Source: Epiperipatus broadwayi (taxonomy: Eukaryota > Onychophora > Udeonychophora > Euonychophora > Peripatidae). From it: 64,000 nucleotides of DNA. The stretch spans positions 1,473,268-1,537,267 of the forward strand of contig JAQFVV010000113.1 in NCBI GenBank assembly GCA_028023455.1. Reading direction: 5' to 3'. This document shows, piece after piece, positions 10,098 through 21,391 of this stretch (position 1 is its first letter; each line of letters begins with the position of its first letter). The translations under genes and the position numbers were made by a program. The notes below the pieces were generated by a model that worked only from the letters and a program-made list of their open reading frames with translations, did no database searches and had not been told where the DNA came from.

Positions 10098-10777
10098 AAA
10101 TAAAGATTGATAATAATGAATTAGAAGTTAATAATTATAGATCAGATTAATAAGATAAAAACACAATAGATAAAATTACTAATGGAATTAAGCTTGAATG
10201 GTGTGTTTTTGTAGAAATAATAATATTAAAAGGAAAAATGCCAATGTGCTTGTCAAGCATTGGTGGTCGAGTGGTCAGCACAGCTGCCTTACAAGCTGTT
10301 GTCCCAGGTTTGCAGATTAGCTTACTGGTCGATGCTTTGACACATGAAAAAAAAAATGCCAATGTGCTTGAAAATAAGGGTTTCAATAAATGTGTTTTTC
10401 CAATATTTACTTATGGATCTGAGTCTTAGACATTTGACAGAAGAGTAATAAAGAAATTTCAGAACAATCAATAAAGTAGAGGAAGATGTGCATTAGAAAT
10501 AACTAGAAGAGATTGAAAATAAAATATATATTGATGAAATGGAGGTAGACTAAATATATTGCTAGAAGAGCTGTTAATAAATGGACAGTTGACATGTTAA
10601 ACTGGTTCTCAAGAGATTGCAGGAAGACCTAGAAAGGTAATGCATATAAGATGAATAAATGAAATAAAATTTGCTAGTGAGATGTGGAAAGGAGAAGCTA
10701 GAAATCGGAGAAACTGGATTAAACTTGGGGAGACTTCATTCTGCAGAGAATCGATAATCGTTGAAAATGATGATAAT
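10098..10777 (+). pseudogene. RTE LINE 3' fragment, copy E
   Basis: Matches the last third of copy A: the region around DELEEVNSYKYL, then NKCVLPVFTYGSES, the RRDDNRW-like block, and the end LGETFILQ. Many indels and stops make it an old, 5'-truncated copy. It ends in a weak GATGATAAT tail. A tRNA-derived SINE is inserted at 10253-10351. Confidence 0.75.
10253..10351 (+). mobile_element. short tRNA-derived SINE inserted in RTE copy E
   Basis: A 99-bp insert flanked by the perfect 19-bp repeat AAAAATGCCAATGTGCTTG (10234-10252 and 10352-10370), which belongs to the LINE target. It contains a good RNA polymerase III A box (TGGTCGAGTGGT), an anticodon-arm-like hairpin ACAGCT...AGCTGT, and a B-box-like GGTTTGCAGAT. 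It ends in an A-run. Long target duplication plus A-tail indicate LINE-type retroposition. No LINE-derived body is visible, so it is close to a bare tRNA-like head. Confidence 0.75.
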
Positions 10778-10805
10778 CATTAAAACAAATTAATACATTG
10801 TTTTT

Positions 10806-10925
10806 CTGCAAATTATTCAGGAGAATTTTTAATTCCAGATACAATTAATTAAATTCCCCCAAGTGTGCTATGCAGTATTAAACAAAAGGATGAGCTAAAC
10901 AAGTTAATCAATTGTAGAAGAATTT
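10806..10925 (+). repeat. dispersed repeat shared with 16.70-16.82 kb
   Basis: Starts TTCAGGAGAA and continues TTTTAATT...ATAATTAAATTC, then ATTAAACAA and TGGATGAG-like blocks, which recur at 16704-16820. The pair brackets the gypsy remnant and could be the ends of its LTRs, but the match fades after about 110 bp. Confidence 0.4.
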
Positions 10926-11990
10926 TATTGCAGATGTTTCTATTTAAGATAATATTCCTTTTTTTTTATGTTATGCTTTATTTGAATGACTTTATCCAGT
11001 TTTATGATAAAAGAAACCATATAGCTCCTGCCTGGCTGTCCCAACCTTGCTGTCACGTTTCTTGAACTTTTTGAAGATTGATGAAAAATTTATAGAAACT
11101 CTATTCTACCTCCCACTGCTTTAGAAACAGTCTAAGCATAGCTTAAAGAACACTTGGATAAAAAAGATAGTCAAATTGTGAATATATTGTGTAAGGGAGA
11201 TAAGTACATTTTTGCGAACCTTTTGACCTTCTTTTCATTACACGTTATATTGATGATTAAAAATAAATAAATATTTGTCCTTGAAAGTATATTATATATA
11301 TTAAACTGCATTTCTAAAAATAAATGTTAAGTATATTACAAGTGTTAGTGGAAAAAAACATGCAAGTTAAATAATTTAAATTCTTGATTATATTATGTCT
11401 GTGTTTATATATAGTTGAATTTCTATTAACGTATATACACACTTTAATATTAAACTATATGTTGTAATGGTGTTTAAATAAAGATTGTTTTATGGCGTGG
11501 TTAGGTATCGAATGGTTTCTTTGTTGCTGACAATGTCAGAAACACATATACAGTAAAAACGGGTTGATTTTTTTTATCAAATATTCCTGCTTGGAATATT
11601 ACATGTATCATATTGATTAATTGAAAAAAATATGCAAACAGTCTGAAGTGAAGTGGTTTGAACAAACATAATAAAAAATAAAGATCAAAGCAAATTTAAT
11701 AAAGTCGGTTGCACTTAAAAGTTTAGAGAGGGATTTAAAGTTAGCAAAAAGTTGCGCTTAGAACACAGCTAAGATAAGGCGTCCTACACTATGTCAAAGC
11801 AATTGCTGCCATTTGTTCGGGAATTTCGGAAAAAAATAATTATCCGCCATCATGATTTTGATACGTATTAACTTCCCCCCCTTTTTAAAATTGTGTGGAG
11901 AGTTTTACTATTAACTTGATATGGGTTCTTAAAACTTCATTTTTTAATTCATCCAACATTATTGCTGGTGACCAATTGTCAGTGTTATGT
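10926..11990. other. spacer without supported genes
   Basis: The open frame at 10865-11065 shows no recognised domain. Nothing else is supported. Confidence 0.4.
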
Positions 11991-11994
11991 CAGT

Positions 11995-12460
11995 GCATAA
12001 TTAAAAAATAAATATTAAATGCTAAGCAAATTTACATTTGAAAGTCCGTTAAATAAAATATTTGAAATTCATTCATTCGGAAAAGTTTAGCTTCATTACA
12101 TCTGTAACTATAAAGTCGTTTAAATTTTCCATTTCAGATATTTAAAATGTGTAAATTCCAAAAGTTATATTACAGTTTTGTTTTTTTCTTTATTGCAAAA
12201 ATTATATGTCAAATGTGTAGTATTTAATTCCAAAAGTTATATTACAGTTGTTGTTTTTTATTGCAAAAATAATACTTCAAATAATTAATATGTACAGACT
12301 AAACAATTTGTTTTAAAAGAAAGTTCTTTTATTAATAATTTTTTTTTTTAACTTTGCTGTATATATGTAGATAAATTATATTAGAATCTTGTTCCCAAAA
12401 CAATTATTTTAAGACATTTTGAAAGAATTTTATTTACAGTTATTAAACAATGAAATGAAT
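11995..12460 (+). repeat. direct repeat, left copy
   Basis: Homologous to 13107-13590 in the same orientation. Shared blocks include TGCATAATTAAAAAATAAAT, AGTCCGTTAAATAAAAT, TATTACAGTTTTGTTTTT and ACAATTTGTTTTAAAAGAAA. The copies differ by several small indels, so the duplication is not recent. Confidence 0.75.
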
Positions 12461-12811
12461 CATAATAGGCTAAAACAATATTATAAATCCTTTGATCTTA
12501 TCATACAAATTAAAAATTGTTTAATTTATATATGATTTTTAATATTATTATTAAAATACAGAAATTAAATTTTATAAACTATTAATTATTTATCTAATAA
12601 TTGTAAATACTTATGATTAATTACATTTGAAATATTCAGGCATTATTATTCATTTATTAAATTGTATAATTAAACAGATGATGTGATGTGATGTACTGTG
12701 GCTTCTCCTTAAACGAAGTCAAGAATATCTGAGCAATTATGCCCAGATAAACCTGTTAGCCACTTAATTTTTCATTCCTCACTCTAAGTTTTCCCATATT
12801 CTGCTCCATAC

Positions 12812-13104
12812 ACTAGTCTGGGGATATTGGATGAGTAGGCACTCGATGGGGATTTTATGCACAAGCCTTCTGGCATCCGTTGATTACTCTGGCTTGCACT
12901 GAGTGGCACAAGAGATCCTAAGATCTAGGTGCAGTGCTCTCAGATCCAAGGCTCCTCACTGATGAAGGCCACAAGCCAGAAACTAGTCTGGGGATATTGG
13001 CTGAGTAGGCACTAGATGGGGATTTTATGCACAGGCCTTCTGGCATCCATTGATTACTCTGGCTTGCACTGAGAGGCAATACTGTATGGAGAGTTTTGCC
13101 TGTT
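12812..13104 (+). mobile_element. hammerhead element, copy 3 (direct tandem units)
   Basis: Unlike the foldback copies, this one has two units in the same direction. It starts at CACTAGTC|TGGGG (cleavage position after 12818), runs through a complete hammerhead cleaving after 12988, and continues in a second unit ending GGAGAGTTTTGCC at about 13102. The first unit, cleavage site to cleavage site, is 170 nt. It lacks the middle of the longer monomer seen at 58 kb. Direct tandem units closed by hammerheads are what one expects from reverse transcription of a multimeric or circular RNA. The element sits between the two halves of the duplicated sequence at 12.0 and 13.1 kb. Confidence 0.75.
12953..12994 (+). 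ncRNA. type I hammerhead ribozyme motif (family 1)
   Basis: Stem I 5' TCCTCA (12953-12958), core CTGATGA (12959-12965), stem II AGGC-CACAA-GCCA (an A-A mismatch at the base, then three pairs), GAAAC (12979-12983), stem III ACTAGT, GTC ending at 12988, stem I 3' TGGGGA (12989-12994). All conserved core bases are present. Stem III is only two pairs if folded alone, so cleavage might work better between two molecules or in a tandem transcript. Confidence 0.8.
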
Positions 13105-13106
13105 AT

Positions 13107-13590
13107 GATAATGCATAATTAAAAAATAAATATTAAATGCTAAGAAAATTTACAACCTTTGAGAGTCCGTTAAATAAAATGTTTGAAATTTATTCATTCA
13201 GGAAAGTTTAGCTTTATTACATCTGGTTTTATAAATTTATTTAATGCACATTGATTAGTAAGTAATATTATTTTCAAGCGTACATCTGTAACTGTAAAGT
13301 CATTTAAAATATTCCATTTCAAAGAGTAAAAATAGGTAGTATTTAATTCTGAAAGTACAGTAATATTACAGTTTTGTTTTTCCTTTATTGCAAAAATAAT
13401 ATGTTAAATCATTAAGATGTACAGGCTAAACAATTTGTTTTAAAAGAAAGTTCTTTTATTAATTATTATTTTTCTTTTAATTTTTGTTTGTATATATATA
13501 TGTAGATAAATTACATTAGAATGTTGTTCCCAAAATAATTATTTTAAGAAATTTTGAAAGAACATTATTTACAGTTATTAATTAATAAAT
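13107..13590 (+). repeat. direct repeat, right copy
   Basis: Second copy of 11995-12460. It begins just after the hammerhead element and ends next to the gypsy integrase remnant. It has about 60 bp (13230-13290) absent from the left copy. Confidence 0.75.
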
Positions 13591-13639
13591 TTAATCTGTT
13601 TTGAGTACTACAGTTTTAGATAATAATTTAATAATGTCC

Positions 13640-15500
13640 CCTTCAGTTCTCAATTTATATAAATTAACTATTCATAAGTTATTCCTTGCTTTAAACTTAC
13701 TACACTTTAGTACTTTTTTCAGAGCTAGTTTGAGATCATTACTAACATTTTCCATTAATCCATTACATTTAGGGTGCTACAGCAATAACCACAAATGCTT
13801 GGTCTTCCAAAAACTTTTTGTAAATCTGAAGCTGATCTCAGTCACAATTATCTCTGAGTGGTTCATGCACTGAAATTATTTGTAAGTTTATCAATAACTT
13901 CCTCTGGCCTAATATATTTTGTCTGTATGATATTGCAACCTAATAAGGATCCATAAACTCCAAAAATATGATTCATAAAAAAATCTTGCATGGTCAGTGT
14001 AAACATGCTGCTATGTTTTTAAACTTTTGGGCCCATGAATTATACTCTTTCTTGAGTAATTAGGGAATTTATTGATATTGTCATTTAATTTTGGTCATTA
14101 GACATAGCTCTTAACTAATGTTTTCACCCATACTACTGAAGAATACCCTTGCATATTTAATTATAATATTTTGTCATAACTATAGAAATGTATTATCAGT
14201 ATTTATCCATTTAGTTTATATTCCTTGCATAATGAAATTTTTTTGCAGATATTGCTGGAAGAGAACAGCAAGTTTTTAGAACATTTAACAGGACAATGTT
14301 TACTTAACCAACCTATTAATTCTTGTTAACTGTACTATTTCTTATTCACGTTGCAATCACTAAATCATTTGATATGAACGAGTGCAAAGTGCCAATATAA
14401 TTTATTTTTTTGTCAGCAATTGTAGGTTCTGTATTACATGGAATTTATGATATCTATTGGTTGCTGTATTAACTTTCATTTCTTATAATTTACTTCATAC
14501 TAAATTGCATAAAATAAATTCAGATAACATAACATGCATAAAAAAGATGATCTGGGTGGGTTTTGATCCCTAATAATATATTATAATTAGTTAGATGTTA
14601 AAAGAATTACTATATAGATCTGAAAACTATAACCAGGGTTTGTCTTTGCCAAACTGACTCTTTTTATTGATAGTGGAGTAAGTCAACACAGCTCTGACTT
14701 GCATCAGTTATCAAAATAACATCCAATACTGCTATTGAAGGGCTTAAGAAATGTGCCTGCTAGTAATAGTCTTAATTTTGTTGAAAACATTTTCCTCCAG
14801 TGCTAACGATTCACTTTTTTTTTTTAATAATTAGGCTATACAAGGTTGAGTTGTGTTTGCCTTTCCCTTAAGAAAAATTTGAGAAATAATTAACTAACTC
14901 TAGAAATAACTGTATTTCTTTTACATTCTTTAGTCTAGGAGAATTTTTAGCTGCCCTTACAAACCTTTTCTTTAGATGATATAATGTGCTTTAAAATTTT
15001 AATTTTTTCCTAAACCATTTAAATTTGTATGTGTTCAATGTTATATAAAGGCTTTCACATACCCTACTCATTCTCTGCCTCAGTATATTTTCTGAATGTG
15101 CTGTAATCAAAATATAATTGATATGATCAATTAGTTCCTCTATTCTATTAAGTATTGATCTTCATTTAGAATAGAACTGGAACAGTACTAATACCAAATG
15201 AAAAATAATTGTATTTAAATGTGGTTACTAATTATTACTAAAATTTCAGATGCAATTTCCCCACAAATATCTGGAAAATGCAGCATGGAGATCTAACTTG
15301 TTAAAATATAATGATCTCTGTAGCAATATCAGAATTTTCTGGAATTTGGTTTGGATAAGTGCACTCACATAAAATTATATTTATGGCCACTTACAATACC
15401 CACAGACATGTGATTTATTATTTGGATTATTGACTATGTCTGTTAAGTTGCCACATTCTGAATTTTCAATAGAAACCAATCTGATTTTCTTTATTAATTC
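13640..15500 (-). pseudogene. Ty3/gypsy pol remnant (RT, RNase H, integrase)
   Basis: Minus-strand fragments appear in pol order. RT: NRIEELIDHINYILITAHSE at about 15087-15150, where the usual YxDD box has decayed to YINYI-like. After it come NVKEIQLFLELVNYFSNF (about 14875-14930) and LITDASQSC of RNase H (about 14690-14718). Integrase follows with HVYTDHARFF (about 13990), FTKSFWKTKHLWLL, then HPKCNGLMENVSNDLKLALK (about 13715-13780). This order (RT-RH-IN) identifies Ty3/gypsy. There are many stops and frameshifts and no intact frame. Gag and protease were not found upstream. The repeats at 10.8 and 16.7 kb may be what is left of its LTRs. Confidence 0.7.
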
Positions 15501-16355
15501 ATTTAATCCTTTATTTAACCTTAGATCTCTAGGCATAAAGTACTTTGTATACTTTACATATAGCTGACTTTATATATTTAAATTTTTTTTCCCCAGTTTT
15601 GTCTTAAATAGGTTCAGACATGATTCTAGGTCTTCTTTTTGCAATATTTATATTCTTATTCCCAGAGGTTTAAATCCAATTTCTATCTACTAATGGATTT
15701 ATATCTTTTTCATATATAAAATATAAATAAGCAGTTTATGAACTTTGTCATTCAATTTTACAGGAGTGTTATCTAATTTTGATATTTAATTTATTGCTGT
15801 TTATGTCTTTTTGCTTGAAAATCATTTTCAGTAAAGAGCAGAAGTTGTTTCTTAACTGATAAATACTTCTATTCTCTAAATGATATTATCAATATTCCTG
15901 TCAATTTTTATACTGAAGCATTTACCTTCTCCAATTACTTTTAGAAATAGTAGTTAAAATTTAAATTTTAATATTTTTATTTCTTTCATTTTCAGGTTTT
16001 TGATATACTAAAGTGATATTTCCTTTAATGCCACAATTTATTCAGTTTCTTTTTAATTTCACTTACATGTTCTGAGGTCTCTATATTGGTTAACCAGAAC
16101 AAGAACAATTGAATACATCTTCATATTTACTTTATTGCAGGCCTGTTTCATTATTTTGTCATGAAGTTAGTTGGCTGCCTAATGGTTGGCCTTCCATAGT
16201 GAAGAAGTCAGTACATTATGTGAACTCATTTAGCCTTAACTCACTTACAATGCCTTTTTAAACAGCCTTTTTATGTAAAGACTATGAAAATGAGCTTTCT
16301 TAACTTCCATCATTTTCTGATGTAATTGCTACAGAGCTTCTAGAAATCAACCCTA
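15500..16355. other. unassigned stretch, probably more decayed gypsy DNA
   Basis: It lies on the 5' side of the gypsy RT remnant. I could not recognise gag or protease motifs in it. Confidence 0.3.
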
Positions 16356-16359
16356 GACA

Positions 16360-16556
16360 CAATTCTCCTCTCTTCTTTGGGTGTTGCAGGTCTAACCAGT
16401 GCCATACTAACATGGGAATCAAACTTGGACACTCAGATTCTTGAATATTGAATTTTAAGGTAATACTCTAACCATATTCAAAAATCCAAGGGTTCAAGTT
16501 CAATTTCAATGCTAATGCTGTGTCATTGGTTAGGCCAGCAACACCTGAAGAAGAGA
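16360..16556. repeat. inverted repeat with tRNA-like promoter boxes
   Basis: Two arms about 90 bp long pair imperfectly: CTCTTCTTTGGGTGTTGCAG on the left and CTGAAGAAGAGAAGAG on the right. On the minus strand the right arm holds TGGTTAGAGTATTACC, resembling an A box. The left arm holds AAGTTTGATTCCC, resembling a B box. It could be two tRNA-derived SINEs head to head. Confidence 0.4.
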
Positions 16557-16703
16557 AGAGAATAATACCTCTCTGAACATTGTGCAAATACTAACCTGTG
16601 TGCTATTTATTACTAACAGTTGAATGTAATTTGAAAATTTAAATAAAGTTAAATTTTTCTAAAGATATTTAATGATGAAAATAGTCCGATATATAAATAC
16701 AAT

Positions 16704-16820
16704 TACTCAGGAGAACTTTTAATTACAAATATAATTAAATTCTTAAAGGTTATGTTCTTTATACATTAAACAAGTGCGTGGATGAGTGCCAAAACAAATT
16801 AAACAATTGATTTTACATAT
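16704..16820 (+). repeat. dispersed repeat shared with 10.81-10.93 kb
   Basis: Begins CTCAGGAGAACTTTTAATT. See the entry at 10806. Possible LTR end of the gypsy remnant. Confidence 0.4.
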
Positions 16821-18872
16821 ATTTACATTTAATTAATAACTTTAATTTATTTATTGATATTTTAAAAAACTTACTACTAACAATATAAAGTTTTTATTTA
16901 ATTACTGATATTGTTTTATTGGTTTCTGAGTTGTTGCTCTTTTTTTTTTTGTTTCAAAATGTCTCCTCATATCATGTTTGTGCAAAAAGAAAAGAAAAAC
17001 CTTGGAAGAGAAATTAAAAGTTTAATTTATGATATATAGTTTTTATCAATTTTATGTTAAAACTGCATAAATTTGTTAATATATTATTTACAATTTATCA
17101 TTTTAAAGATTTAATAAATGCTCATAAATTTAAAATTCATATAAAAGTTATTGATGAATATTTTTTGCAAATTTTCTTCCAGTTGCTAACACATTTAAAT
17201 TCATTATTCTTTCTTTGGTCTAAACTTATATTGCAAATATATCTAATAAGCCTACATTTACATTGTAAATATAAAAATTGACAATTTTTATTTGTTATTA
17301 ATTAATGAAAACATAGTTTAGAATACAAATAATATATCTAATATTTCATTTTTCTAAGATAATTTGCTATTCTAAAAAATAAACATGAGAAAGGTAATAA
17401 TAATAAAAAAACTTATAAAATACATTCAACTTTTTTAAATAATTGAGAATCATTTATTTACAGATAATAATAAAAAAAGAGAAATATTTTGTGACATTTT
17501 ACCAACCAAGGTGCAAAATATAATCATATATCAAATTTGCAGAATCATTTTAAAGCAAAAGGGGAAAAGACTGTCAATCTAACAACTGATAAAAAAGAAT
17601 AAAAAAAAGGATAATCATTATTCCGTGTTTTAGCTAGAAATTTTAAACTAGTCATAAATCTTTCCAAAAATGAGAAAGAAAAATCTACATCAGAAATATC
17701 ACTTTTAAAATAAAAAACTAAAAGATTTAAACTATAAAAGCTTTTGTTCAAATGTATAATAAAGAACAACTCATACAACAAATGAGTTTATTAATATGGA
17801 CTGGATTGACACTTTTAATAATTTCTCTCTCTCTCTCTCTCTCTCTCTCTTTATATAGCTGTATGTCTATTTATTTATCTACATAACTATGATCAAACAT
17901 TTAGTAAAAGTGTTCAAAATGTGATAAAATATCATTTGTGGAATGAAATAGGAATTAACATTACAAATTAACTTTTCCAAATTCTTAGTTTCTTTACTAC
18001 TCAAAGTAATATTTACTAAGGTTGTAAACCTCAAAAATATGAGAAAATGCGAAGGTAGGGACCTCTACAGGTCTTAACCACAAGCTTATGCTTTGGAAGA
18101 AAAGAGGGAAGTCTTCTTTACTTCAACCTACTTTCTATATGAATAGGTGAAGCTGAAGCAGTTAGATCTAAGAGTGTGAAACTATTCAATACTTCACTGA
18201 TTAAGTCCACAATTCCTATTACACATTAGTACTTGTGAAATCTTTCGATTTACAATGAGTCACTGGAAAGATCTTATAGTTATAAATGTATTATGATAAT
18301 TTAAAGTTGTAATTATAAATTTATTCAAGCAAAAAAGATATAAGTTTCAATCACTCAAGATTGTGAATCAGCTACTATAGTGTCAATGTCTTATTTTTAA
18401 TTTTTTAATAATCCACTGGATTAAAAATTAGAAAAATTAATTTGTATGCTCATCACATGCACCCAAAAAACACACGCGAACATAGGTAACAGACTTTAAA
18501 TATCTTACTGTAGGCAAGTTCCTTTTTAATAACCTTCCAAAGAACAGTGGGAAAAGGCACAAATCAATAGATATGCAAAATTGTAGATGATAACTAATTT
18601 GATTATTTTGCATCTGAGTTTATTCTCTAAGATTACCTAGATGTTAATTTACTAATCAATTTTAGTCAGCTAGCTAGATTGAGTATAAGCTACTAGTAAA
18701 AACAGAATCCCAAAAAGTGCTTGAAAAAAACATTAATCTTGCCAATTCTGGATTTTAAACATTGACCATGATCTAGATATCAATACACTAAAACTACATC
18801 ACAATATTTTAATATATAAATTGTTAATTATTATTGATATTGTTTAATATCTGACTGTTTTTATGTATTTAC
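16821..18872. other. AT-rich spacer with a CT microsatellite
   Basis: No gene recognised. A (CT)n run lies at 17825-17850. The open frames at 17054-17281 and 17545-17781 have no known domain. Confidence 0.5.
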
Positions 18873-18876
18873 ATAC

Positions 18877-20522
18877 TATAACAGGGCTGAGTTCAAACCC
18901 TGTTCTAAGTCAGACGGTAATATTATCGAGCATATATATCTAATTAAATCAAAAGTAATGTTAAGTAAATTATTATTTTTCGTTGTGGTCTTGTATGCGA
19001 GTGCATACATATATATTTCAGTAATTAAATAAAAATAGATTGAAATATAAGAGGGACGGGGGATTATATGGTTTGTGCTCTGATATTTATTTATACACGT
19101 GTTTATATTGCTGCATGAGTGAATAAATGTAATAATTTCGTAAAAAGGAATAAAAGTTATTTTAATTTAAAAAAAAATATTCCAAGATGGTCGACCAAAA
19201 GAAGAATGTTCCAAATTATAAAAAAAAAAAAAATGAATTGCAAAGAAAGGACCCGAAAAGTTGCAGATCACTATCTTGAGACAAAGACATTTTAATTAAT
19301 AAAATAAAATGTTAAAAGTAATAGACAATGAACAGTCGAGTGTAGATCGCAAAGTAAATTGGAAATTCCTAAGCTTAGATAAGAGAAACAAAGAAAGAAA
19401 AGTATTGAAAAGATTTTCATTTCGCAAACCACGTGGTTTAATGAAAGAAGAAAGAACAATACCATGATTAATTAGAGTCAATAAAGTTGAACTGAGAGGG
19501 ACCTATATATAGCTGTGACTGCCATGAGCAGGATGGTAAGAAAAAGTTGGTAAAAAGAAAAAAAGTTTATAATCGAGAAATAATGAACAGGCTGGGGTAG
19601 AAGAGCAGAACGGGCCAGGTTATGCCATCCATCCCATGGAGAGACTACCATCACTGTAAATGTAGGAGTGAAGCCCTTCTTCAAACCATGAAAAGAACAG
19701 CATTCACCAGATGCCATTGATTGCCTTATGGAAATAGACCAAAGAAAGAAATCTTTTAATTGTACAGCTAATAATCTACATCTGGGTGAAATAAACCAAA
19801 CATTTTTTCGTAAGTGATACTAACTATTTTGAATGAAAGCACGTCCTATTAAATAATGCGTAAAAGGGTTAAAGTAAATGAATAAAATGTTGAAATAATA
19901 CCCTGTATACGCCTTAATAGACAATGCCTGATTGAAATCGTTTTCAAGCTATGATCTGTATTTTTGTGTATTGCATTTATAAACTTGTGCGAGTGTATTT
20001 ACATGTGGGTTATTTAATTATTCGGGCACAAACCAATATCCAATTCTGGAATTCTATGGGTTTTGTTTTATTATTTGTTTTATATTAATAAATATTATAA
20101 ATTTAATTGTGTGTGTTAGTGTTAATTTCTTAAAATAATATTAAAAAGCAAAAAGGAAAACAAACGAATTGTTCATGCGCTACATGCGCATTTTTATATG
20201 TTCCCTCCACCTCTTTCCCACGGTCACCGACTACTACTTCTGAATGAGCTAGCCAGAGGTACAAGCTCTAACCACCAGAAATAGATACTCATTCTCTCCC
20301 AGCATAATTCTTATTTATTCGTAGGTAAGATTGGCATGTGAGGTCATTATTGATGCTCATAAATATGCTGGGCAAGTAATTAGAGGGCATCGCAAAACCA
20401 ACCACACATATATGTGTTCATATTATAAATTTCTGTTAAATAAAAGAGCAAAACTTAAGTTTAACATATGTAATAAACGTATATCACATATATATGTGTT
20501 TACGCCGGAATAAACGATTACA
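18877..20522 (+). repeat. left LTR
   Basis: Starts TATAACAGGGCTGAGTTC, ends AACGATTACA. It contains a TATATATAG box at 19504-19512 and AATAAA-type signals downstream. The ends are TA...CA rather than the canonical TG...CA. Confidence 0.85.
19504..19512 (+). promoter_or_regulatory. candidate TATA box of the LTR
   Basis: CCTATATATAGC is conserved in both LTRs (19502-19513 and about 23944-23955). Its place in the middle of the LTR suits a U3/R promoter. Confidence 0.4.
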
Positions 20523-20523
20523 A

Positions 20524-20540
20524 TGGTGCACCAACGAAGG
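20524..20540 (+). promoter_or_regulatory. candidate primer binding site
   Basis: TGGTGCACCAACGAAGG lies one base after the left LTR and begins with TGG, the complement of a tRNA CCA end. I could not assign the tRNA. Confidence 0.5.
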
Positions 20541-21391
20541 AGCTTTCGAAGAGCAGAAAGTAGGGGAGGGGGATAAAATATGTTAGATAAGACAGTCTAC
20601 TATGAAGTTGCTTTATATGTTTTTTTAATATAAAAAAAGGAAAGAAATACAGTATAAGAGCTATAAAATATAGCTTGTGTAGACAAATTATTGCTGGTAA
20701 TTTTATTTTGTGTATGAAAATTAATTAAGTCAAAATCGCATTCGAATTAATATTTTAATATATATGTATGTATTGAACAGTCCGTGGAAATTTTGTTGTT
20801 TGATTCGAAGAGAAATAATATTATATATGCGAGTTTTATTTTCCGTTTAAGAGTTTTCTTATTGTGTTAAATATTTAACTGCTTTGACATTTACAAAAGT
20901 GAATAAATAAAAACTTTCGTAAACTTTTATTTGATATAATTAAGAATGATCAATTTTAGAAAGCAGTATATTGACTACGTTATATATGAACTCATATATA
21001 TATATCTAAACAATACATACAAATTTTTTTTTTTGGATCCATTTTATATATGTGTATGCAGTTGGGAGATTGATATTTGTGGAAGTTTTACCCATAAAAG
21101 GGCATATATTAAAACACTGCTAGTGCTAGAAATCTATGAATTTGTTTTGAACAAGTTAATATTTTGGTTTGATAGGCAAAGTAACAGGGAAATACTAATT
21201 GTCTTGGTGAAAAATAGAAAGAAAGAGATTAAGGAATAGGGTTGAAAAGGGTTAGATAGAAAAGTTAGACAGAGGACACAGTACTTCAGGGATGGAGAGC
21301 AGGGCTGGTGTGTCTGATACGAAATAGTAATACAAAATCATTGTAATTAGTCATTATTAGAAATAGTGATAAATATCCAAAAAGAAAGTGA
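20541..21391 (+). other. gag leader of the LTR element
   Basis: About 850 bp between the primer binding site and gag. An open frame at 20946-21239 has no recognisable domain. Confidence 0.5.

Noticed and set aside
10990-11170. Less AT-rich stretch that might hold a LINE C-terminus
   Set aside because: The apparent motif needs several frameshifts and no RT box lies nearby.
19296-19717. Open frames inside the left LTR, mirrored in the right LTR
   Set aside because: They recur only because the LTRs are repeats, are antisense to the element, and match no family.
20946-21239. 97-codon open frame upstream of gag
   Set aside because: AT-driven composition and no domain; treated as leader.
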